From Bretschneidera sinensis (Eukaryota; Streptophyta; Magnoliopsida; Brassicales; Akaniaceae), in NCBI GenBank assembly GCA_023935145.1, contig CM043702.1, forward strand, positions 63,369,001-63,433,000: 64,000 nt of DNA, read 5' to 3'. Positions 54,590 to 64,000 of this stretch are shown piece after piece. The notes beneath the pieces are model-generated. The model had not been told where the DNA came from and did no database searches. It saw nothing but the letters and a program-made list of their open reading frames with translations. A program made the translations under genes and the position numbers. Position 1 is the stretch's first letter. Every line of letters begins with the position of its first letter.

Positions 54590-57500
54590 CTCATGACCAT
54601 CTTCTCAAAATGGCGATCGAAATGTTGTTAAGAAATCACTTTAGTTAGTGGATCTGCTATGTTGTCTATCGATGAAACTTTTTTACCATTACATCACATT
54701 TTACAATGATCTCTTTAATCAAATGGAACCGCCACAAAATTTGCTTAGACTTCTAATGAGACATTGCTTCCTTTACTTGTGTAATAACACCATTGTTATC
54801 ACAGTACAAAGTTATTGGATTGATAACGTTTGGAACCACTCCAAGTTCAATGATGAACTTCCTCATCCAAACAGCTTCTTTTGTAGTTTCTATTGAGCAA
54901 CGTATTCGGTCTTCATGGTCGAATCCACAATGGTTTCTTTCTTGGAGCTCTTCCAGCTCACTGCTCTACCATTTAGGGTGAACATCTATATAGATACTGA
55001 CTTCTTGTCATCTTTGTCAGACTGGAAACTAGAGTTTGTGAGGCCCTCAAGTTTCAAATATGCTCCTTCATATATGAGAAACAAGTATTTAGTCCTAGAA
55101 AACTTAAGAATGTTTTTTTTATAGCTATCTGATGACCCTCACCTAGATTGGACTAAAATCTGCTGTAAAACTTAGAGTGTATGCGACATCAGGCCTCGTA
55201 CATAACATTGCACTTATGATGAAACCAATTGCTGATGTATATGGTATCCTACACATGCGTTCTCTCTCATTTGGAGTCTTTGGGGACATCTCTTTAGCGA
55301 CATAATTCGATAACCCATTGGTAAAAGCCCCCTCTTGGAATTTTCTATGCTAAACCTCTTTAGCACATTGTCGCATCCTTCTAGATCTACCTTTATAGAT
55401 TTTTATTCCCAAAATATAGGATGCTTCACGCAAATCCTTCATAGAGAAGTTCTTTGATAGCAAAACCTTGACTGATTGTAACATACCTACATCATTCCCA
55501 ATAAGTAGTATGTCATCAACATAAAGCACCAAAAATGTCGTAAATCTCCCACACTCCTTTTTATACACACATGGTTCATCCTTATTTTTGATAAAATTAA
55601 ATGATTTGATTGGTTCATCAAAACACATGTTCCAAGCTTTAGAAGCATGCTTTAATCAATAAATGGATTTTTGAATCTTGTATACCTTGTGGTCACTACC
55701 AGTTGATCTAAAACTCTCAGGCTATGTCATGTACACAACATCCTCAATGTTTGTATTAAGGAATACAGTCTTTACATTCATCTACTATATCTTATAGTCA
55801 TGGTATGCAACAATTGTAAGTAAAATCCTAGTGGATTTAAGCATGGCCACTGGAGAGAAGGTTTAGTCAAAGTCAATTTCTCACCTTTGCTTGAAACCCT
55901 TAGCTACAAGCCTTTCCTTATAGGTCTCTACCTTTCCATCCATTCCAATCCTTCTCTTAAAGATCCATTTATAACTTATAGATACTATACCTTTAGGTGT
56001 ATATACTAAAGTCCATACTTTATTAGAGTATATGGAATCCATTTCGGATTTAATGACTTCTAGTCATTTCTCAGAATCAATGCCTAACATCATTTCTTCA
56101 TAGTTAGCAAGTTCCTTATCATCTATAAGGTGTACCTCCATGTCACCATTTATGAGAAATCCATATCTCTCTAGAACCTTAGGTATTCTGCTAGATCTAT
56201 GAACTAGTTGTGTATTAGGAGAGTCAATTGATTCAAGTTCCTCAATTTGAACAGTACGAGGTTGTGGTTCTTCTAACACTTTTTCAAGATTCATCTTCCT
56301 CCCAATGCTCCCTTCTACCATAAATTCTTTTTCTAGAAAGATTACATATTTGAAAACGAACACCATTTGTTCCCGAGGATGATAGAAATAATATCATAAA
56401 CTTGTTTTAGGATATCCCACAAACCTGGATTTGTCAGACCTAGTTCCAACTTGTCTATATGTAACTTATTTACATATGCACAAAAACCCCAAATCTTAAC
56501 GTACTTAAGAATAAGTTTTCTCCCTTTCCACATCTCATATGGAGTTTTGGGTACAATCTTTGAGGGAGTTCTGTTCAATAAGTATGTAGCGGTGTATCCT
56601 ATAAGGATACAAGAGGATCGATGTAGCTCATCATAGATCGTACAATATCTAATAGAGTATGATTCCCACTTTCGAACACAACATTCAACTATGGTGTTCC
56701 ATAAGGATTCCACTGAGAGAGAATCCCATTCTCTTTGAGATAATCTAGAAAGTCATTAGTAAGGTATTTACCTCCTTGATCTGATCAAAGAATTTTAATA
56801 ATTTTCCCAGTTTTCTTTTCTACTTCATTTATGAATTCTTTGAAATTTTCAAAAGATCCAGACTTATACTTCATTAAATTCATGTACCCATACCTTGAGT
56901 GATCATAGGTAAAGGTAATGAAGTAGGAGTAGCCTCCTCTAGTATTAACTGTTAGATGCCTACACACATCATTATGTATTAACCCTAATACATCTATGAC
57001 TCTTTGTCCATTTTCACTAAATGGAGATCTAGTCATCTTATTTTCCAGCTTCACAAGTTGGATAAGATTCAAAATCCGATAGATCCAAATATCCATCTTC
57101 ATTGATATTACCTAGTCTTAAATGCCACATATAGGAATGATTCAATTTATATCTTTTTTCCTCTTATTTTGTTCGATATTGAAAACATTATCATCTACTT
57201 CAAGAATATAAAGACCATTATTCAATGTACCTGTACCATAATGTTTATTTCCAAAATAAATAGAACAATAATTGTCCTTAAGGGAAAATTGATAACCTTC
57301 TTTATTTAATTTTGAAATTGAAATAATATTTCTAATTAAAAATGAAACATAATAATAATCTTTAAGTTCTAAAGTTTTTCTAGATGGCAACTCCAAGCAA
57401 TATGTCCCAATGGCCAGTGCAACAACTTTTTCTCTATTTCCAAGACATAGGTCCACCTCACCATTTCTCAACTTTCTTCTTCTTCAAAGTGTCTGCTAAT

Positions 57501-58995
57501 TATTACAGATATATGAGCCACAACTGGTATCTAATACCCATGAAGAAGTATTGTTAACATTTAAGTTAACATCAATAACAAACTATTTAGACATACCTTC
57601 CAAAGGCTTGTCCTTCAAGGTTGGAAGGTACTCGCTCCAATTTCTCTTCCAATTCTCATCCATGGGACAACAAAAGCATTGTCCTTTATCAGTCTTAAGT
57701 GCCACATGTAGGAATGACTCAATTCATTCTCTCTTTTCCTCTTATTTTGTTCAATATTGAAAACATTACCATCTACTTCAAGAATATAAAGGCCATTATT
57801 CAATGCACCAATACTATAATAATTATTTCCAAAATAAATAGAACAATAATTGTCCTTAAAGAAAAATTGATAACCTTCTTTATCTAATTTTGACATTGAA
57901 ATAATGTTTCTAATTAAAACTGACATATAATAACATTATTTAAGTTCTAAAGTTTATCCAGATGACAACTCTAAGCAATATGTCCCAACGACTAGTGTAA
58001 CAACTTTTTCTCTATTTTCAAGGTGCAGGTCCACCTCACAATTTCTCAACTTTCTACTTCTTTTAAGTACCAACAAATTATTACAGATATGTAAGCCACA
58101 ATCGGTATCTAATGCCGATGAAGAAGTATTGTCAACATTTAAGTTAACATCAATAACAAACAATTCAGACATACCTTCCAAAGACTTGTCCTTAAAGGTT
58201 GCAAGGTACTCGTTGCAATTCTAATTCCTATCCTTGCCACAATGGAAGCATTGTCCCTTATCATTCTTAGCTTTTAAAGAACTAGTCTTTCTAGCACCAC
58301 CCTTTGCTTTCAATGGTTTCTTCTTCTTCAATGATTTCTTTTTAATGGAAGAATCTTCATCAGTAAGTGTAATAGGTGCTTTGTACTTCTTAATCATGCT
58401 CTTAGAAACCTACAACATGTTTACAAGCTCTGGAAGTATAGCTTCAATCTTGTTCATTATATAATTCATAATAAACTAAGAATAGGAATCTGGAAGAGAT
58501 TGCAAAATCAAGTCATTACTTAACTTCACATCCATATGAAAGCCAAGCCTATCCAACAGCTCAATATAGTTGATCATCTTTAATCCATGCTCATGGACTG
58601 ATGATCCTTCTGGCATCTTAGCTCTAAAGAGGTCTTTAGAGTTTTAGAACCTTGCATTATGATTATGTTTGCCATATAACTCTTACAGATGAAGCAAAGT
58701 CGAAAATGCACTTTCTATTTTGTCAGATTTCTTTTGAAGATCATTAGAAATTAATGCTAGCATGTTGCATCTTGCCTTCATGTCATCCTCTTGCCACTAC
58801 TCATAAGTAGCAACCTCTTCTTCAAGAGCATTCTCAACAAGACTAGTTTAGGAATGATCGATCAAGAACATGGTCTTTCGTTTTGGAATTGAGAACAATT
58901 CTCATGTTCCTTAGTTAATCAAGAAAATTGGGCCCAATTAGCCTGTTTGTATCAAGGATTCTAGATAGTGGGTTGAGATTAGCCACTGCGATCTA
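54590..58995 (-). pseudogene. Copia gag-pol of element B
   Basis: Read right to left. Gag starts near 58992 (VANLNPLSRILDTNRLIGPN, where GTG replaces the usual ATG). It carries EHGLKMINYIELLDRLGFHM and a zinc knuckle (KGQCFHCGK). A protease region is present twice (DTDCGLHICNN at about 58090, DTSCGSYICNN at about 57520). Integrase follows, with VLGLIHNDVCRHL and GYSYFITFTYDHSRYGYMNL at 56860-57000. A linker is at 56064-56366 (LVHRSSRIPKVLERYGFL), then RT with VLYVDDILLIGND near 55500-55540 and DLREASYILGIKIYK. The RNase H end lies down to about 54600. Numerous stops and frameshifts are present. It is not functional. Confidence 0.88.
57110..58265. repeat. Direct duplication of about 578 bp within copia gag-protease
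   Basis: Unit 1 is about 57110-57687 and unit 2 about 57688-58265. Each codes for the zinc-knuckle region, the protease site, and GTYCLELPS, NIISISKL.KEGYQF, DNYCSIYFGN and LNNGLYILEVD.NVFNIEQNK. The identity looks about 85-90% by eye, so the duplication is old. Confidence 0.88.
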
Positions 58996-59075
58996 TACTG
59001 TAATAACAGATAAGTTAGCATTTATTCATATTATTAACTACCGTAAATATTTGGTCTTTAATCTAAATGGTACCC

Positions 59076-60647
59076 TGTAATACTCATACCCTTAAAACAA
59101 GGGTATCAAGATAATTTAATTTTATATTGAATTAAATTATGCATACAGGAAAGATGGTTTTAGAATTTGATATAATTTTGAAAGATGACATTGAGAATTT
59201 TATTGAAAGAGTTAGAAAATATTTTTAAAAAGGAAAGTATAAAATTAAATTTGTTTGGAAGTTTCAAATGAAAGAATTTTGAAGAAAAAATGTAGAATTA
59301 AGTTGAATAAATTAATTATAAGAATTTATAGATGAAAATATAATTTTTTATATTTTAAATAATTTTTTAAGAAAGAAAAGATGAAAATTTGATTTTTAAA
59401 AGAGAAATGACAAAATTGCAATTAAACAGTGGTAGAATTGTAAATGTTGAATGAATATGATTGGTGGCAAATTTGTAATTAAGGAGTGGTAGAATTGTAA
59501 ATGTTAAATGAATATGACCGGGTGGCAGATTCATAATTAAGGAGTGGCATAATTGTAAAATTTAAATGAGATGCATGGTGACAAAATTGTAAACAATATG
59601 TGGCAAACTCAAAGAACCCATATCGGTAGTCGTGGACAGGTGCACATTTGTGCCAAAAAAATAATTTCCAGAGCATGCACGCGAGATATACCGGTTTTGT
59701 ATAAAAATCAACTTGCTTTGTTAAAATTAGTTCTAAAAATTTGTCTCTCTACAAAATTTCTCTATCTCTCTAAAAAAAAATTATTCTATAGAAGATACTG
59801 AAAAATACTTCTAAACACTTTGAGATTGAAAGATTTGATAGTTGAAGGTTGAAAGATTGAAATTTTGATGAAGTTTATAGAAGAATTTTAAAGAAATTTG
59901 AGGAAAACTTTAAAAAAAGTAATAGTGTAAATTTTATTTTTAAAGATTGAGTATTTATAATTTTTTAATAAATATTTCTTAAAAAGAAGATTTGAATTTG
60001 GATTTGAAGAAGTTGAAAATATTTTTTGTTGATAGTATTGATTTTTAAAGAAAATTTAAAATACGTATTATATGAAATTACCTGGAATTTGATTAGAAAT
60101 TTAAAATTATGAATTATGATAGAATTAAAGAATAAATTAGAAATTCTAATAGAAATATTATGTTAGGTGTTGGTCATCAATGGGTGAAATTATTGAAAGG
60201 AGCTTAAAAGGAAAAGAAGTTGTGCAGTAACAACTTTAAGTGCTACTAGGTGAGTTAGATTTACTTTTAGTAATAAAGATAAATATGAAATATAAAATGG
60301 TGATATTTAAATTAATTATTGAATTATAATGATTGGATGATATATGATAGTTGTTTAGTTGATATTATGTGAATAATTGATATATTAAAAATTTATTATA
60401 TGAGAAGTAATATTATTGAAATAATAGGTTGATAAAATATATAACGAAAGGATAAATGAAATTCTTGAAAAGATATGATTGATAATTTGATATGAGATGT
60501 GAGGAGACACTTTAATATATATGTAATAAAATAATAACTTTGAAAAAGAGATAGTTGAATTAAATGCTTTGATGTATGCTTGCTTGCATGTTATTGTTCA
60601 TATGTATAAAGGTAAGACCAGGAGGGCGGCTAGTCTGGCTGACAAGA
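59076..60647 (+). repeat. Tekay LTR (LTR4), 3' part displaced
   Basis: Starts TGTAATACTCATACCCTT. TATAAAA lies at 59700. Upstream of it are three 57-58-bp tandem units (about 59425-59590). Splice-like donor and acceptor sites lie at 59918 and 60166, and CTAG/GTGAGT at 60249. It is interrupted at 60647 by another LTR, and the remainder lies beyond the window. Confidence 0.85.
59425..59590 (+). repeat. Tandem repeats upstream of the LTR4 TATA box
   Basis: AGTGGTAGAATTGTAAATGTT-like units start at 59431, 59488 and 59546. The block ends about 110 bp before the TATA box. Confidence 0.85.
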
Positions 60648-63206
60648 TGTAGAACCCGATATTTCTTTTAAGCTTTCATAATCTTGTTTTATAATTCAGT
60701 TTTTTTTTCTTTCTTTTAAGGGGGACTCCTAGTAAGAAACAAAAACTTTGGGGTTGTTTAAATACTAGAAGGAAAATTAAAGGAAATGGCATGTAAATTA
60801 ATAAAAGAAGAAGGGGAAGGGTAGAGTGGTAAAAGGCCAAGACTTAGAGGGAGTATGTAAGCTAAAAGTTGACCTAGAATAGCAAAAATCTCTCATTTGG
60901 CAATTTGAAAATTCGGCTGAAGGAGAGAGGAAAGAAAGAAAAGCTCCAGATTTTTTTTCCTTCTCAAAACCCATTTCTTCCAAACTTTGACCTAGCCTTA
61001 ACCTAACTATTCAAGCTCCGTTTGCCCTCAAACTTTGAAAACCTTCTTCTGCCACCATCAGTTATCTTCGGGCCAGGGAGGTGAGCCTCCACGAGCGGGC
61101 TACAGTGGCGCATGGACCTCACGCTACGAGCAGGGGAGGAATAGCCGTTTTGTTCCCTTGGCTTTTTTCGTGCAGAGTTTGAGGTAATTTCGAAAAGTGT
61201 TCAACTACAAACTCAAAGTAGACTTCTTGATGTTGATTTTTAGCTTTTGTTTGAGGTCATTTGGATTTAATTTGAGGGAGTTATGAGTTGTCTAAGTTGT
61301 GAGAATTGTGCAGAAATCCTGGGAATAATTTGTGTTCTGGGCAGTTTTGTGAGCTGTTTTTCAGCAAGAATTTGAGGTATTTTTGTGTCCCAACTATTTT
61401 TAAGTTAAATTATACTTCTTAAAGTTTATCTAGAACTTTATTTGGGATGATTTGATTTTAAATTGGTTTAGTTTGAAATATTTGAAGTTGGGAGAAAATT
61501 TGAGAGAAATCTGGAAATTTCTGTATTATGGAACTTTGGAAGAAAGTAATAAGAGTGTGTGAAGTTTGAAGATTTTTAGGATGATTGTATGTACAAAGTT
61601 TGAAGTTTTATTCTTGTATAACATGATTTTTGAGATGAGTATTGTTAGAGAATTTTACTATGGGCTGTAAATTTGAAACCCTTTTTGGAGTTAAAAGAAA
61701 TTCCTAAGTAAGAGATTTTTTCTGGATTGGGAAATTATATTTAGAATGAATACTTTTTACAAGTTGATATTTGTTGGTAATTACCCTAAGTTAGTGTCTT
61801 GAAATTTAAGTCTATATGAATTGAGAGTTTTATGGAGTAAAGAATGAAGGAAAGAAGGGAAAGAGTTAAAATAGATGATTAAGGAGAAGAATGAACTTTA
61901 GTAGTATTTTCTTTGATTTATATGTGTTAAGTAAATGGAATGATTGATTTCTTATTAAGTGTCTAAGTTTTAAATACTATACTCATTGGCTATTTGTATA
62001 TGTAGTTTGCTTTAATTGTTAAAAATGACATTTCAACAGGTGAGGTGGATGATCGTAGTAAAGGTAAAGAAGTGATCCACGAGTAGTGTTTGGCGTCAGG
62101 TGAGTATTACCCTACTCTTGGTAAGCATGAATGTTAGTGGGGAAACCAAAACAATAAGGTTGTATAAGAGTTGTAATTTGCTATTTAGATATAATAATTA
62201 TATTTATAACTATGTGGTAAGATAAGTAAATTATATATTAATGATGAGATAGTGATTTCAAAACCTTTGTGCTGAATATTGTGTGATTGTATGGATTGTT
62301 GAGAATTTGATGATGTTCATCACTTGATTTCATTTCATATCATTCATTGAATTTACGGTATGTTATTGAGGGGGGAGTGATGTGTGAGGACGATAGGTCC
62401 CTACCCACAAGGGGTGAAAAAGGGTACCAAATATATTTGGATGATTGGACTCGGCCCGGATCAAGGGGGGTTCTGAAAATTTATTGTTTGTGAAACGTAC
62501 CGGTACGTGGGGAGACGTCCCCGATGGATTATGATTGATTATGAGATGATACATTTCATTGCATCATGCTGCATTGGCATATCATACATGAATTTGAATT
62601 ACTTAGCCCGTAAGGTGACATATGAAATGTTTGGTTGTATGGATAAATTGTGATATTTTGATGGACTATGGAATGGCGATTGCAAGTTGGTTGTGGGTCT
62701 TATAGGACCGTATTATGATTACTAAGATTGTTGTTTTGCAAAGTGCTAAATGACTATGTATACGAACAAACAAAGTAGAAAGGAAAAAGAAATAATAATA
62801 AGCCCTTAACTTTTTCTAACAAGTGATTACTTTGTGTAGTGTAAGAACTCGCTGAGCTTTATAGCTCACCCCCTTCCTATTTCTAACCTTTCAGGTGATT
62901 TTGGATTTTAAGTGGTGAAGCTTTGAAGTTCAATGTAGTTTTAGGTGGGTCCACGAACGTCGCATCCTCGGTCAATCTTTTTTCTTAGTGTTATATTGTA
63001 TATTAGGTGTGAAGTTGTAACCGGTTGGTTGTGTCTCTTTAGACACCTTGTAAAGCTACAACCTTATAGTTGTAATCTCTGTATGATCTTAACTAATATA
63101 TATTAGATGTTGTTCTATTGTAGTATATATTTGTGTGTCCGGGTGCTCGATTTCGAAAGGTAATTGATACCGTCCTGAGTGGGCCCGCTCGGGATGGGTC
63201 GTTACA
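60648..63206 (+). repeat. 5' LTR of a Tekay-related element (LTR5)
   Basis: 2,559 bp from TGTAGAACCCGATATTTC to GGGATGGGTCGTTACA, followed by an iMet PBS. It is more diverged than LTR1-LTR4 but keeps the terminal motif, the GTGATCCACGAGTAG segment (62073-62087) and splice-like sites (TCAG/GTGAGT at 62100, CCTTTCAG ending 62894). It is inserted into LTR4. The left TSD would be caaga. Confidence 0.88.
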
Positions 63207-63210
63207 ATTT

Positions 63211-63222
63211 TGGTATCAGAGC
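63211..63222 (+). other. iMet primer-binding site of the LTR5 element
   Basis: TGGTATCAGAGC, four bases after the LTR end. Confidence 0.9.
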
Positions 63223-64000
63223 TTTAGGTTAAAGATTCTGTAGACTTAAATTGTCATGGTGCGTGATGTATAGAGTAGTCGTGGGGAGTCGGTTGTGTAA
63301 AGTTAGAGAGGATGTTGCATAGGAGAGGTAAATCATAATGGTTTAGGTGGGGGTAAGATATATTGAGCGTTATGTTGAGTCGACATATGTTTGGGAGTTT
63401 TATAAATTGATGTTGATTGAAATGGCCTCGTTTTGCTATGTTTCGTAAAACCTTATGGGTGATTGCCTTGATGAGAATACTGAATGTAAATGCTTTGATG
63501 TGATACAAACACTTCGATTGTTATATCTTTCATGTGTTAGTAAAGATTTTATTATGTGGTTTGGTTGTTGGTAGAAATTTGGAAAGGTGACCAGAGTAAG
63601 GGATTGCATTGATTTTGTGAGCATTGGTAAATTATTATTGAATTATTAGTTAAAGGACTTGGAGATATTGTTAAGAATATTTCTCTAAGGGTATGAGCTA
63701 AAATGAGTTTTAGTGGACTAATGAACCTTATTGAGTTAAGTATGAAATTTCATTGGATGATTTTTTTTTATGCTATCTATGCTAAAGTGCTTGTGATTGA
63801 TGATTGTGTGAATGCTATGTAAGGTATGATTTAAGAAGTATTTATTGTAGAGATTGTGAAATTGAAAATTGAGGAAATCTTGAGTACTAGGTACGTGCGT
63901 TTCTATACTCAAGTGGTGATATGGGAGAACGCTAGTTGATTGGATATCAGACTTGGGGTATTCTAAAATTTGAGTTGTGATTATCTATTATAAGGTGTAG
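63223..64000 (+). mobile_element. Leader of the LTR5 element, continuing past the right edge
   Basis: No gag frame is recognised in the 778 bp available. The coding region would be expected further right. Confidence 0.6.

Overview
The window is AT-rich nuclear DNA of a flowering plant, probably a eudicot. The evidence is one spliced plant nuclear gene plus dense, nested plant-type LTR retrotransposons (Tekay chromovirus, Tat, Athila, Tork/copia), hAT elements, a LINE and MITEs. No prokaryotic or organellar gene organisation was seen. The only host gene I can support is the mitochondrial ATP synthase epsilon subunit gene (two coding exons, 26183-26366 and 30686-30711, + strand). Almost everything else is decayed mobile DNA.

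Left block (1-18941): a Tat-lineage Ty3/gypsy element lies on the - strand, with LTR 18141-18941, PBS, gag, protease, RT, RNase H, archaeal-type RNase H, integrase, and a + strand antisense ORF at its 3' side. A Tekay chromovirus (RNase H-integrase-chromodomain 1202-2946, 3' LTR 2958-5009) interrupts it. That element is in turn interrupted by an Athila-type element (LTR 220-1201) running off the left edge. A Tekay solo LTR (11776-15123, TSD ctatt) sits inside the Tat coding region and holds another solo LTR (12854-14057, probable TSD acatc).

Middle block (18942-32636): a miniature LTR element with iMet PBS and TSD agcct, a non-autonomous hAT (21358-22259), a 5'-truncated LINE split by a TIR element, then the ATP synthase epsilon gene. 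Its 4.3 kb intron carries a TC/TA/CA microsatellite and a second hAT element with 8-bp TSDs. A 170-bp foldback MITE follows the gene.

Right block (32760-64000): a copia-type LTR and leader (element A, +) is split by an Athila element (33251-38841, TSD tttgg), which itself holds a truncated Tork copia. A complete Tork-type copia (41725-48542, TSD caata) sits in the leader of element A, and its 3' LTR is split by a solo LTR (46504-47753, TSD cagtt). Then come an unclassified LTR-like tract with tandem repeats, a Tekay LTR (-), a copia element of the element A family (-, with an internal 578-bp duplication), and two more Tekay-like LTRs (+). The last begins an element leaving the right edge.

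Three patterns stand out. (1) In several unrelated LTR families, arrays or pairs of short CG-containing palindromes lie about 10-115 bp upstream of the TATA box. (2) Five diverged Tekay-type LTRs share what looks like a two-intron leader with a small hairpin-forming middle exon. (3) Two separate Tork insertions share the same deletions in RT and RNase H, which points to a non-autonomous subfamily moved in trans.
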